Shown in pieces: positions 37,850 through 48,476 of a stretch of 57,461 bases of DNA; the first letter of the stretch is position 1; each line of letters starts with the position of its first letter. The stretch comes from Ralstonia sp. ASV6 (GTDB taxonomy: Bacteria; Pseudomonadota; Gammaproteobacteria; Burkholderiales; Burkholderiaceae). The DNA lies in assembly GCF_016429285.1 (NCBI RefSeq), contig NZ_JAELUI010000010.1:1-57461 (forward strand). The letters are read 5' to 3'. The notes beneath the pieces were generated by a model that was given only the letters and a program-made list of their open reading frames with translations, searched no databases and was not told where the DNA came from. The position numbers and the translations under genes are program-made.

Positions 37850-39385
37850 TCAGTCTTCGTAGGCAGTTTCGCCGTGGGACGTGATATCCAGACCTTCGCG
37901 CTCCTCTTCCTCCGGTACACGCAGGCCGACGACCGCGTCGACGATCTTGTACGAGATGAAGGCCACCACGCCAGACCAGATCACGGTGGTCAGCACGCCC
38001 TGGAACTGGATCCACAGTTGACCGCCGATCGAGTAGCCGTCGGCCACCTTGTTGGCGACATAGTCGTAGATGCCAGTGCCGCCCAGACTCGGCGAGGCAA
38101 ACACGCCGGTCAGCAGTGCGCCGAGGATACCGCCCACGCCGTGCACGCCGAACACGTCCAGCGTGTCGTCCATGCCCAGCATGCGCTTGAGGCCAGTCAC
38201 ACCCCACAGGCACAGCAGGCCGGCGATGATGCCCAGCGCGATCGAGCCCATCGGGCCGACAAAGCCGGCTGCCGGGGTGATGGCCACAAGGCCCGCCACA
38301 GCACCCGATGCAGCACCCAGCATCGACGGCTTGCTCTTGCCGATCCACTCACCGAAGCTCCACGACAGCACAGCAGCGGCGGTGGCCAGCAGCGTGTTGA
38401 CGAAGGCCAGCGCGGCGCTGCCGTTGGCTTCCAGGGCCGAACCGGCGTTGAAGCCGAACCAGCCGAACCACAGCAGCGAGGCACCGACCATCGTCAGCGT
38501 CAGGCTGTGCGGCTTGAGCGCTTCACGGCCGAAGCCGATGCGCTTGCCAAACAGGAAGGCCCCCACCAAGCCCGCGACAGCGGCGTTGATGTGCACCACG
38601 GTACCGCCGGCAAAGTCCAGCGCGCCCTTTTGGAACAGCCAGCCCGACTTGGACGTCATGAGTTCAGCGGCCTTGGCATCGGTAAAGCCATCCGGACCCG
38701 GCCAGAACCAGACCATGTGGGCGATCGGCAGGTAGCTGAAGGTGAACCACAGCACCACGAACAGCAGCACGGCCGAGAACTTTGCACGTTCGGCGAAGGC
38801 ACCGATGATCAGCGCGCAGGTGATCGCAGCAAACGCGCCCTGGAACGCGAAGTACGCGTACTCCGGCACCACCACGCCCTTGCTGAAAGTGGCGGCCACC
38901 GAATCTGGCGTCAGGCCCTTCAGGAACAGTCGGTCCATCCCGCCGAAGAACGCATTGCCTTCGGTGAACGCGAAGCTGTAACCGTAGACGGCCCACAGGA
39001 TGATGATGAGCGAGAAGATGCCCATGCACTGCATCAGCACGGACAGCATGTTCTTCTTGCGCACCAGGCCGCCGTAGAACAGCGCCAGACCCGGCAGCGT
39101 CATCAGGATGACGAACGCGGTGGAGATCAGCAGCCAGGCCGTATCGCCCTTGTTGGGCACGGGCGTGGCAGCCGCAGGGGCAGCAGCGGCAGCGGGCGCA
39201 GCAGCGGCTGGCGCGGCGGCCGGTTCCGACGCAGCAGCAGCGGCTGCCGGCGCGGCGCTGGCTTCAGCGGCAGGCGCAGATGCGGCCGGCTTGTCCTGCG
39301 CCATAGCCGGCGCGGACAGTACGGCGCCTGCAAGCACCGCAGCGACGGCCCCCGCCGTCAGGAATCGTGTGAACCAGGTTTTCAT
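37850..39385 (-). CDS. amtB: Ammonium transporter AmtB
   Basis: This is a 511-residue transporter. A signal peptide (ending LSAPAMA) and a low-complexity Ala/Pro/Glu linker of about 45 residues precede eleven membrane helices. Family motifs include LALFYGGLVRKKNMLSVLMQC, DFAGGTVVHINAAVAGLVGA (pore His) and FGVHGVGGILGALLTGVF (second pore His). AmtB takes up ammonium and is blocked by GlnK. It is 30 bases downstream of glnK. The C-terminal tail is the usual GlnK-binding segment. Confidence 0.96.
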   Translation of the reverse strand: MKTWFTRFLTAGAVAAVLAGAVLSAPAMAQDKPAASAPAAEASAAPAAAAAASEPAAAPAAAAPAAAAAPAAATPVPNKGDTAWLLISTAFVILMTLPGLALFYGGLVRKKNMLSVLMQCMGIFSLIIILWAVYGYSFAFTEGNAFFGGMDRLFLKGLTPDSVAATFSKGVVVPEYAYFAFQGAFAAITCALIIGAFAERAKFSAVLLFVVLWFTFSYLPIAHMVWFWPGPDGFTDAKAAELMTSKSGWLFQKGALDFAGGTVVHINAAVAGLVGAFLFGKRIGFGREALKPHSLTLTMVGASLLWFGWFGFNAGSALEANGSAALAFVNTLLATAAAVLSWSFGEWIGKSKPSMLGAASGAVAGLVAITPAAGFVGPMGSIALGIIAGLLCLWGVTGLKRMLGMDDTLDVFGVHGVGGILGALLTGVFASPSLGGTGIYDYVANKVADGYSIGGQLWIQFQGVLTTVIWSGVVAFISYKIVDAVVGLRVPEEEEREGLDITSHGETAYED

Positions 39386-39415
39386 GTCTTGACCTCTTCC
39401 TTGGCTGGTTGGCGC

Positions 39416-40638
<1,223 letters not shown>

Positions 40639-40712
40639 AACGGCTCTCCCCCTTTAGAAAGTCGCAACAACAGAACGGAACGTGGAAACGTGAAAAAAGT
40701 CGCACTGGTTCT

Positions 40713-40727
40713 GCAACTGTCATGCCA
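40713..40727 (-). promoter_or_regulatory. Sigma-54 promoter of the porin-glnK-amtB operon
   Basis: On the minus strand the sequence reads TGGCATG-ACAG-TTGC, with the GG and GC pairs at the right spacing. Transcription would start near 40702, leaving a leader of about 60 bases before the porin gene. The gene-free stretch 40639-41183 also holds the NtrC-like site at 41141; nothing else is recognised there. Confidence 0.85.
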
Positions 40728-41140
40728 TGTCGAGGTAGTGAAGTTGGAGGATTCCCTCGACCGATACGCCACACACGGCGTGGAGCATGAAACAGGAGAA
40801 ATTGGGGACGGATCGCTCAAGTGATGCACGCCACCCGCCAACAGTTGCCGCAGGCTGATCTGCCCAATGCAGCCTCAGCCCGTCATGGCACGCAAAAAGC
40901 CATGTGATAGAGTGATTTCAACAACGTGTCATGGCCCCGCCTGATATTCCGGGGCAGCGGACGCTGAATCTGTCCCCGTTTGGCTGGCGTCGGCAATGCC
41001 GCATCGCAGCGAGACTTGCTGGGATTTGTGGAGTTGGAAGCGCTCAACAGGTAGCATCCTCGCCTGCAGCACCGAAACCACGCGCCTTGTGCCGCCCAGC
41101 GCACCATGACACGGCAACTCCAGCGCACAAAAGCGGTGCA

Positions 41141-41157
41141 TGCACCGGCTTGGCGCA
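41141..41157. promoter_or_regulatory. Candidate NtrC enhancer site
   Basis: TGCACCGGCTTGGCGCA matches the NtrC dyad TGCAC-N5-TGG-N-GCA in length and both half-sites. It lies about 430 bases upstream of the sigma-54 promoter at 40713, within the range for enhancer action, but also only 26 bases before ubiK. It could be a chance match. Confidence 0.4.
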
Positions 41158-41183
41158 GGCAGCCTGACCCTCGGAGAACCTCA

Positions 41184-41447
41184 ATGAAACCCACCGATCT
41201 CTTTACCGACTTTCAGAACCGCGTGACCGAGGCACTGCGCAACTCGCCGGCCGCCGACATCGAAAAGAACGTGCGCGCGATGATGACCCAGGGCTTTTCC
41301 AAGCTCGATCTGGTCACACGCGAAGAATTTGATGTGCAGTCGCAGGTGCTGGCCCGTACCCGCGCTCGCCTGGAAGAGCTGGAGACGCGCGTGGCTGCGC
41401 TCGAAGCGCAGCTCAAGACCACCGCCCCGGCAAGCACCGGCCAGTAA
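41184..41447 (+). CDS. ubiK: Accessory factor UbiK family protein
   Basis: This is an 87-residue protein. The N-terminal half is an amphipathic helix (MKPTDLFTDFQNRVTEAL) and the C-terminal half a coiled coil (RTRARLEELETRVAALEAQL), the BMFP/YqiC pattern. UbiK helps ubiquinone synthesis in the membrane-associated Ubi complex, apparently as a scaffold with UbiJ. The start at 41184 has CGGAGAA upstream. A single gene. Confidence 0.9.
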   Translation: MKPTDLFTDFQNRVTEALRNSPAADIEKNVRAMMTQGFSKLDLVTREEFDVQSQVLARTRARLEELETRVAALEAQLKTTAPASTGQ

Positions 41448-41619
41448 CGCGCGAGCGCCCAACATCACGCAGGGAGTGGGTACCGCCCCCTGCTGTGCCC
41501 GCCGCCGCACCCGTGCTGCGGCGCACAGCGAAAAGTTCGAAGCGCCGCCTTGTTGCAACTGGTGAACTGATCTAGAACGTCCTTAAGACGCACGCGCAGC
41601 AGCGCTTGAGGAGAAGATC

Positions 41620-42132
41620 ATGCAGCATCGTCTCTACTTTCTCTTGCCGGACGTCGCCAGCGCCCGGCGTGTCATGAATGACCTCCTGTTGGCGCGCATC
41701 ACCGAGCGCCACATCCACTTCGTCGCCAAGGAAGGCGCCGACCTCACCGGCCTGCACGAGGCCAACCTGCTCCAGACTTCCGACATCGTCCACGCCACCC
41801 AGAACGGGCTGGTGATCGGCGGAGGTGCGGGCGTGGCAGCGGGCGTGGTGGCCGCGCTGTTTCCGATCATTGGCGAAGGTCCGCAGTGGGGGATGGTCGG
41901 CATCACAACCGTGGTCGGCGCGCTGTTTGGTGCGTGGGCTTCCAGCATGATCGGCAGTTCCGTGCCGAACAGCCGCCTCAAACCGTTCAAGCAGGCGGTG
42001 GAGGATGGGCAGATCCTGTTGATGGTGGACATACCGCGCTCGCGCGTGCCGGAAGTGCGCGCCCTGCTGCAGAACACGCATCCCGAAGGCCGCTTCAGCG
42101 GTGAGGATTCGGCGATGCCTGCGTTCCCCTGA
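41620..42132 (+). CDS. DUF1269-type membrane protein
   Basis: This is a 170-residue protein. A soluble ferredoxin-like N terminus (YFLLPDVASARRVMNDLLLA) is followed by a glycine-rich hydrophobic region (VIGGGAGVAAGVVAALFPII and WGMVGITTVVGALFGAWASS) and a soluble end (ILLMVDIPRSRVPEVRALL). It fits DUF1269/magnesium-transporter-accessory-like proteins. The function is unknown. The start follows GAGGAGA. A terminator follows. Confidence 0.78.
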   Translation: MQHRLYFLLPDVASARRVMNDLLLARITERHIHFVAKEGADLTGLHEANLLQTSDIVHATQNGLVIGGGAGVAAGVVAALFPIIGEGPQWGMVGITTVVGALFGAWASSMIGSSVPNSRLKPFKQAVEDGQILLMVDIPRSRVPEVRALLQNTHPEGRFSGEDSAMPAFP

Positions 42133-42152
42133 TCTGATCTGCCGACAACAAC

Positions 42153-42179
42153 ACCGGAGCCACGTGCTCCGGTTTTTTT
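42153..42179 (+). terminator. Intrinsic terminator after the DUF1269 gene
   Basis: ACCGGAGC pairs with GCTCCGGT (8 bp, loop CACGT), followed by T7. Confidence 0.92.
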
Positions 42180-42334
42180 GCATTCAGACAGCGCGTCAAA
42201 TTTGGATGCAGGCAGAGATCACGGCGTGGCGTGGCTGGCACAGTGGCAGGTTCCTCTTACGCCGCGCACTGACACGCCATGCATCCCTGCCCCGCTCTCT
42301 GTTCCGCCAGTCATGTCAATCGGAGGACGCCGCG

Positions 42335-43213
42335 ATGAGCCTCGCCGTCCTGCGTTCACGCGCGCTTTCCGGCATCGATGCGCCAGCGGTGTCAGTGGAG
42401 GTGCATCTGGCCAACGGGTTGCCGTCGTTCACCATCGTCGGGCTGCCCGACACCGAGGTGAAGGAGAGCAAGGACCGCGTGCGCGCCGCCATCCAGAACA
42501 GCCGCTTCGAGTTTCCGGCGCGGCGCATCACCGTCAATCTGGCACCGGCGGATCTACCAAAAGAGTCCGGGCGATTTGATTTGGCGATTGCGCTGGGCAT
42601 CCTCGCCGCGAGCCGGCAGATTCCGCACACGCATCTGGACGCGCACGAGTTTGCGGGCGAGTTGTCGCTCTCGGGTGACTTGCGGCCGATTCGCGGAGCG
42701 CTGGCGATGGCGTATGCACTGTCGCGCAACCCCACATCCGCAGACGGCGAAGCGCCGCTGACCCGCGCGTTCGTGCTACCCACCGAAAACGCCGCAGAAG
42801 CCGCACTTGTCAGCGGCACCAAGGTGCTGCCCGCGCGGTCGCTCATCGAGGTATGCGACCACCTCAGTGCGCCCGACCGCAAGCTCGCGCCCGCGCTGCC
42901 CGCACCGGTCGATGCTGATATCCGCTATCCCGATCTGTCAGACGTGCGCGGCCAGCCGCAAGCGCGGCGCGCATTGGAAGTGGCCGCGGCGGGCGGCCAT
43001 TCGATGCTGATGATCGGCCCGCCCGGCACCGGCAAATCGATGCTCGCGCAACGCTTCCCCGGCTTGCTGCCGGACATGAGCGACGACGAAGCGCTCTCTG
43101 CCGCCGCTGTGATGAGCCTGACCACGCGCGGTTTCGATGCCAAGCGCTGGAAGGTGCGGCCGTTCCGGGCGCCACATCACACCGCATCGGCGGTGGCGAT
43201 GGTCGGCGGCGGC
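42335..43213 (+). pseudogene. comM: comM, 5' part, interrupted by an accessory element
   Basis: The first 293 codons of a Mg-chelatase-like AAA+ helicase of the ComM/YifB family are intact. They start MSLAVLRSRALSGIDAPAVS with GGAGG upstream and include the Lon-like domain (GLPSFTIVGLPDTEVKESKD) and Walker A (GPPGTGKSML). The match ends at HHTASAVAMVGGG; where relatives continue into PGEISLAH and the Walker B motif, the frame instead reads 25 foreign residues to a stop at 43291. ComM promotes branch migration in natural transformation, so this function should be lost. The 3' part is not in the window. Confidence 0.93.
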
Positions 43214-43291
43214 TGTAAGAACCAAAAATGGTTGCAAGGCTCCACATTTCCATGCAGATTTACATGGATAAATGCAAGGAGATTGCCATAG
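43214..43291 (+). mobile_element. Left end of an element inserted in comM, probably Tn7-like
   Basis: The element begins TGTAAGAACC directly after the third GGC codon of comM; Tn7-like elements start with TGT. Within 78 bases there are repeated short motifs (GGTTGCAAGG and AAATGCAAGG; CCATGCAG and ACATGG) that could be transposase sites, and a small inverted repeat AACCA/TGGTT. A five-base target duplication would be GCGGC at 43209-43213. The other end is outside the window, so the element is not bounded. Confidence 0.6.
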
Positions 43292-45094
43292 ATGGCCACA
43301 GGGTTCCGAATCAGTGAGTTCCCCAACGATGACCAATATTGGCGCGTCGACTGGATCGGAAAGGTTGCCCACAACCCTCATGTTGATAGCGAGCCCAAGG
43401 TCCACATATTGCTGAGTGCGCTTCACGATAACTATCGAGACCCGCTCAAGAACACTAGCCGTACAGGCAAGTGCTATGACGAGGCGTGGATCGGTGTCGG
43501 GCAGTTGCCGCTGGTCAGCGTAGGGTCAGTCTGGCATAGGCGAAAATTGCACTCCGTCATCAACGACGGCAACGCGGGCGGGCGCCTTGAAACACTCACG
43601 ATTAAGCCGACCAACCGCTTGCGAAACACGTTTGCAGGAAACGTGGAAGCCAATGGGCGATTGGTGAAGTGCATGCCTAAGGCCTACTACGAGGTCGGAG
43701 GCAATTTCAAGCATTTGGCCAACACCCCTCTCTGGGTGTATCCGGTGGAGCGGCAGTCATTCAAATTTGTGCTCATCCCCCCGGCGGAACTTCTACGGAC
43801 CTACTATCTGTGCTCAAGCGACGTAGCCCGAGCAGTCTTTTCCAATGATATTGGGGCGCTCATTGATCTCGATGAATCGGCCCCGTTGGAGGACGGCAGT
43901 CTTTTCCTGATGCTTTGGAAGAATATTGCGGACGGCGATGCTTGGTTCATCGGCCGATGGTACGCAAGTAAGGAGACGCACCGGGAGATCGACCATCTCC
44001 ATCGCGCGATGATGGCTGCAAGCGTCAATGCTCCCATCAACGGCAAGGGTAGCTCCCATGCCGTCCCTATCGAAATTGGCTTTCCGTTCGATGACGAGAC
44101 AACGCTGACCGCCTATGGGAAACGCCTGAGAATCGCCACGGCAACACCAGGCACAAATGAAAAGGACGTCTGGGCGTTTCTCGTACTCGGAATTCGCACT
44201 TGCTCGCACCCACTCCCCTACACAGACCTTGCGGTAGACCGCAAGAACAACTCGGCAAAGGGTGCGAACAGCGAGGATCCGGACCTGCCTGCAACTGCGT
44301 TCCCACCAGCCACCACGCAGCCCCAACAAGTTCCGCCAGAAGACGAGTTGAACTTGATCAGCAACGAGGAACCGCAAAAGGACGTTCGACCGTTACTGCT
44401 GCAGTTGTTCAAGGACCGTTTTGTTGACCTCTTGGGTCGAGCCCTTATCCAGGACGAGAAGAGTCTCCAGAAGTACAAGTCCGCAAAAGGCAAGTTGAAG
44501 GAAGCACAGCAGTTCGAAACCCACGGAACGGGAGAGGGTGAAGGCGCAAGCGGCGATGCCGGAAAGGTCGATATCCAGCAACAAACGAACCCATTTAAGA
44601 CCCGACTTCCGGCGGACCTCAAGACTTTTCTTGATGTCGTAAAAACAATTCGCTCGTCTAAACGTGCCGATGGGTGGGAGGTGACCACACTCACCGTCAG
44701 CGATCGCGGTTGGCCAATGGACGCGGACGATGTGCTGGCGTGCTTTCCGGCGCGAATCAAGGGTTGTCGATCGTGGCACCTGATGTCCAACTCCCCGGAG
44801 AGACCTCGGGCTGTTGTCATCGCACGCATCGATGAACCGCGTGGCACCTCGTACGTCATGGAACTTGAGCGAAAAACTGACAAGCATTGCGTTCTCGTGT
44901 TGCGAGCAGACGATGGCTTGCCTCTGGTCGATGCGACGCTAGAAAGGTTTCTGGTGATGACCGCAAGAAAGAATGGATGGCCCCCATCAGAGCTTCTGCC
45001 CAGACTGCTGCGCGCGAAGGTACCGCACCATGAAAGCAGGACGATACAGTCCTTTGCGAACGCGGTCCTCGCGAAGGTAGCCGAGCTGTGGTGA
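43292..45094 (+). CDS. tnsE: TnsE-like protein of a Tn7-like element
   Basis: This is a 600-residue protein. From memory of Tn7 TnsE I see shared order: an N-terminal beta-rich start (YWRVDWIGKVAHNPH), an ELLRTYYLCSSDVARAVF segment like ELARSLFLINSYF, a long polar linker (about 330-430), a C-terminal DNA-binding part with SYVMELERKTDKHCVLVL and GWPPSELLPRLLRAKVPHHE resembling LNWPNSLFDQL...GVNHP. TnsE directs Tn7 to replicating DNA and mobile plasmids. AAGGAG lies 10 bases before the ATG, which follows the comM-frame stop directly. It stands alone at the left end, reading inward; tnsABC are not in the window. GC is lower than in the core. Confidence 0.62.
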   Translation: MATGFRISEFPNDDQYWRVDWIGKVAHNPHVDSEPKVHILLSALHDNYRDPLKNTSRTGKCYDEAWIGVGQLPLVSVGSVWHRRKLHSVINDGNAGGRLETLTIKPTNRLRNTFAGNVEANGRLVKCMPKAYYEVGGNFKHLANTPLWVYPVERQSFKFVLIPPAELLRTYYLCSSDVARAVFSNDIGALIDLDESAPLEDGSLFLMLWKNIADGDAWFIGRWYASKETHREIDHLHRAMMAASVNAPINGKGSSHAVPIEIGFPFDDETTLTAYGKRLRIATATPGTNEKDVWAFLVLGIRTCSHPLPYTDLAVDRKNNSAKGANSEDPDLPATAFPPATTQPQQVPPEDELNLISNEEPQKDVRPLLLQLFKDRFVDLLGRALIQDEKSLQKYKSAKGKLKEAQQFETHGTGEGEGASGDAGKVDIQQQTNPFKTRLPADLKTFLDVVKTIRSSKRADGWEVTTLTVSDRGWPMDADDVLACFPARIKGCRSWHLMSNSPERPRAVVIARIDEPRGTSYVMELERKTDKHCVLVLRADDGLPLVDATLERFLVMTARKNGWPPSELLPRLLRAKVPHHESRTIQSFANAVLAKVAELW

Positions 45095-45110
45095 TCAGGG
45101 CCCTCGCTGC

Positions 45111-48100
45111 TTATTGACCGATGTGTTCCTGGACTGCTGCAGATAGCCCGCGAGCGCCCCTCCCAATGATTCGCTCCAAGTTCTCAATAGGCGTGTCGGC
45201 AATCTGCGCGAAAGAGTGCAACCCGGCTCGCCAAAGTCCTAGAAGTTCTCCTCGCGACAGCGCGATCGGAAGCTCCGTCAGCTCTAGCACCTCTACAGGG
45301 ACACCAAGATCCAGACGCTTTAAAAGCGTTGCCACTGAATTTGGATCTTCTGCGCGCTCAAGCACGATGGCGGAAATCCTCAAGATCGACTCAAGCAAGA
45401 AACGGCTACCGTCTGCGTAGCCTCGAATATCCCCGTGCCCAACACGCACGAAAGTATTCGGCGAATACCGACCCTCGATATCACCGACTGCAACACCGTC
45501 CAGCCAGTCAGCAACGATGAGTGCTCGCTTGCACCTAGCGTAGAACTGGCGGTCACTCGTTGCGCGATGGCGCAGCATGCGCGTCACGTCCCAACCGAAA
45601 CGGTGCCCTGCGTCCTGTTGTCGACCTGGCTCCCCCTGCCTGCTCTGTGGCGTGTAGTCCTGATCGCGTTCGGGTAGAGCTTCCACCAGCACAAGCAGAC
45701 TCTCCAGTGTCACGGCTTGGGGATCGAGGCGACGTATGAGCTCCACGGCCTGCAGGGCAGACTCAAGGGTTAGTGGAGATTCCCCGCAGGCACGGCCCAA
45801 TATTGTCAAGCTCACAAAACCGCCGCGCTCTTCGATTAGACCGTCTACGATCATGCGGCCAAGCAGATCTTCAAGGCGCGCAGTCATTTGCGGACGCCAA
45901 AGCGGATCACGCAGCGTAGCTAGATAGCCACCATATGTGTTGGCAACCAAATCAACTACAGCCTCGCGAGGAACCTCTCTCACCTGGGCCAGTAGCCTTA
46001 CCACCCATGTCCCTGGATCGTGCGGATCGAAAGAAGAAGTGATGGGTTCCGGCCGGCCCTGAACATAACGCCGAAACAATGCATTTTGCTCGAATCTAGT
46101 ACTCGCAAGGAGCACAGCTTTGCCTTCGTTTTCATACCCTAACCTCCCAGCGCGACCGGCCATGTTCTTGTACTGACCGACAGAGTAGGGTTCCTCGGCT
46201 CCCGCACCGGGGAAAGATGTTTCGACTATCACTACGGTCGAGGCGGGCGTATTCACTCCAGCCGCGACGGTGCTGGTAGCCACAAGAACGTGTATCCCCC
46301 CGTCGGGGTCACGAAAACCACGCTCTATGGCCACTCGTTCCTCGCGATTGAGGTCGCTGTTGTGAAATGCGACGCCCCCGACAAGAGAAATCCTAAGCCG
46401 CCGAGACATCATAGACAGATCACGCTCTGGCAGAGCGTCCAGAACCGCATGAGATGCTGGCAGCCCCAAGTTGGCTGCAAGATACTCCGCGCACCCGGCT
46501 GCAGCCCCTCGGCTGTTACGGAAGACAATGATCTTTTCGCCCCTCGCTACCAAGTCACGTACTAACGGGACTATCACGTCTTGGGACGACGGTTTCTGGC
46601 CGCGCTGCTGAATCAATGCGCCGTCCAACATTTGCTCTATACGAGCGTCCCCCGCCGCAGCCAAAAACTGCCAACTCCCATCGCGGTCGAGCACTCCTTC
46701 CGTCAGGGGCACCGGTCGCTCGGTCGTCAGCAAGAGTCCACAGTCGAGCCAGCGATCGAAAGCGTTAGCATCTCCAATCACGGCACTCAGAGTTAGAAGC
46801 TGAGGGGTAACTCCTCGCTGCCTAGCGCTGATGAGATTTGTTAGAAGTAGCTCGACCACCATCCCACGACCAGGTTCGGTGATGAACTGCGCCTCGTCCA
46901 AAACAACCAAGCCGATTTGGTTGAGGATGTGAGGAGCAGAAACCGACAGGCTCAGGAATTTCTCGTACGTGAAGAACGCAATGTCGTACTTACCGCGCAG
47001 GATGTCGCCGACTTGGTCTTGCCAGTCACCGCTACAGCGGGCGACTCTGAGATCTAAGCGTTCACCGTACAGTGCTGAGAAGTCCTCATACTTCTCATTC
47101 ACAAGCGCCTTATACGGCAGTAAGAAAACCGCCTTTCTTCCTTCAGAAATGGCTTTAAGCGCAGCCATTTCGCCGATGAATGTTTTACCAGCGCTGGTTG
47201 GAGCGACCACGAGCAGTGAACTTCCGTCGAGGACCCCATGCTCGTTTACAGCAGCAATTTGCAGGGCATTTAGCCCTCCAGGGAACCTCTCTCGCCACGC
47301 TGCAAGTACGTTATCGGAGAAGCCATAAGGCACCAGATCGCCAAAATCCCCCCTTGCCATAACCTTGGCACGAGCTGGGAAGAGAGCGAGGTAATTTTCG
47401 CCTCTTCGGCCGGCAGGAATGACAAGCTCACCCTCAACATGGCCGAACATGACAGGCGTCTGCTCGTACCCAAAGCGATTTGCGTCTGCTCGAACGAGTT
47501 GGACCACACGATCAACCAATCCAATCACGCTCACCGGTTCGTTGGCCGACAGGAGGCACTCAAGAATCGCTTTTGTGAAAAGCCCATGACGCGATCGGGG
47601 ATCCTCCAATGCTGGCTCGTCCTGTGCCGATGCCGCGAACAGGACTCGGCCACGACCAGCTACGTCAGCCAGCGGTAAGCCAATGTTGCGAGACACCAAT
47701 CCAAGATCAAGGACCCGAGCGGGGGCACCCCCGCTGAAACAGCAATCAAGGAGTAGTACCACGGCCCGGGCAGCCGTAGTTCTGAACCGCTCTGCTAGGT
47801 GAGCCATGTCTAGCGTAGTCGCGAGCAGATCGTCAGCTCGCGTGTCCGCCACAACTAGACGATGATCGGGAGTCCCATGCCCGGCGAAGCTCAGAAGGAC
47901 CACATCATCCTCTGTGGCGCCTCCGAGCGTGTGGTCAAGCGCGGCCGTGATTGCCTGCAGGCTCGCATGCTCGTCGGTGATTAGAGCGGCCTCAAGACCA
48001 GCAATGGAGTCCGAAAATACTGCCCACAACGCTGAGGCATCACGTGCCGCACCGCTCAAATCCCGAATAAGTGGGTCTTGGTATCGGTTAATACCAATAA

Positions 48101-48116
48101 AGGCCGCTCTTATCAA
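45111..48116 (-). CDS. Caspase-like protease fused to a Hel308-like helicase
   Basis: This is a 1001-residue protein. Residues 1-230 form a caspase (C14) domain: His80 in LLSFAGHGTPDH and catalytic Cys126 in LLLDCCFSGG. Residues 265-760 form an SF2 Ski2/Hel308-type helicase: APTSAGKT (305-312), DEAQ (407-410), VATSTVAAGVNTP (612-624) and QYKNMAGRAGRLG (648-660). A winged-helix part and a helix-hairpin-helix-like end (ENLERIIGRGARGLSAAVQ) follow. The start is TTG 48116, two bases after the YodC-like stop, so translation is coupled. It probably detects abnormal nucleic acid and activates its protease to stop growth (inference). The protease substrate is unknown. Confidence 0.85.
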   Translation of the reverse strand: MIRAAFIGINRYQDPLIRDLSGAARDASALWAVFSDSIAGLEAALITDEHASLQAITAALDHTLGGATEDDVVLLSFAGHGTPDHRLVVADTRADDLLATTLDMAHLAERFRTTAARAVVLLLDCCFSGGAPARVLDLGLVSRNIGLPLADVAGRGRVLFAASAQDEPALEDPRSRHGLFTKAILECLLSANEPVSVIGLVDRVVQLVRADANRFGYEQTPVMFGHVEGELVIPAGRRGENYLALFPARAKVMARGDFGDLVPYGFSDNVLAAWRERFPGGLNALQIAAVNEHGVLDGSSLLVVAPTSAGKTFIGEMAALKAISEGRKAVFLLPYKALVNEKYEDFSALYGERLDLRVARCSGDWQDQVGDILRGKYDIAFFTYEKFLSLSVSAPHILNQIGLVVLDEAQFITEPGRGMVVELLLTNLISARQRGVTPQLLTLSAVIGDANAFDRWLDCGLLLTTERPVPLTEGVLDRDGSWQFLAAAGDARIEQMLDGALIQQRGQKPSSQDVIVPLVRDLVARGEKIIVFRNSRGAAAGCAEYLAANLGLPASHAVLDALPERDLSMMSRRLRISLVGGVAFHNSDLNREERVAIERGFRDPDGGIHVLVATSTVAAGVNTPASTVVIVETSFPGAGAEEPYSVGQYKNMAGRAGRLGYENEGKAVLLASTRFEQNALFRRYVQGRPEPITSSFDPHDPGTWVVRLLAQVREVPREAVVDLVANTYGGYLATLRDPLWRPQMTARLEDLLGRMIVDGLIEERGGFVSLTILGRACGESPLTLESALQAVELIRRLDPQAVTLESLLVLVEALPERDQDYTPQSRQGEPGRQQDAGHRFGWDVTRMLRHRATSDRQFYARCKRALIVADWLDGVAVGDIEGRYSPNTFVRVGHGDIRGYADGSRFLLESILRISAIVLERAEDPNSVATLLKRLDLGVPVEVLELTELPIALSRGELLGLWRAGLHSFAQIADTPIENLERIIGRGARGLSAAVQEHIGQ

Positions 48117-48118
48117 CG

Positions 48119-48343
48119 CTAACCTCGGTGGATTCCAATGGCACCGAGGCCCGGGGCTCCCGCCTTGTCCAGCGTGGCAGGCGGAAATGTGTCACGTTGC
48201 ACAGTCTGCCTGCTACCGACTTTTTCAAACCACGTGCACCAGACAGCTTCGACGCCCGTCATGGCGTCATTCCCGACCTTCTCGACCGTCATTCTCGGCC
48301 CTCCGGATTTCAATTGAACAACATCACCGGGTTGAAAGCTCAT
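48119..48343 (-). CDS. YodC family (DUF2158) small protein
   Basis: This is a 74-residue protein starting MSFQPGDVVQLKSGGPRMTV, with WCTWFEK in the centre, the pattern of YodC/DUF2158. The family is a small SH3-like beta barrel of unknown function. The ATG at 48343 has CTGGAG upstream. The C-terminal 20 residues (APGLGAIGIHRG) extend beyond the usual domain. It is two bases upstream of the caspase-helicase, so the two are probably made together; it may be a cofactor or regulator of it. Confidence 0.8.
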   Translation of the reverse strand: MSFQPGDVVQLKSGGPRMTVEKVGNDAMTGVEAVWCTWFEKVGSRQTVQRDTFPPATLDKAGAPGLGAIGIHRG

Positions 48344-48476
48344 AAATTTCTCCAGAGTGTTCAATGCTGCAATTCGACGGCATACGCGCCGAACATCCAA
48401 GGCCGGTTACGCAATAGGCCGATTGGGGGAAGCGCGATGCCGAGACAACATGTGCTGTAGCACTAGGATGCTTCGG

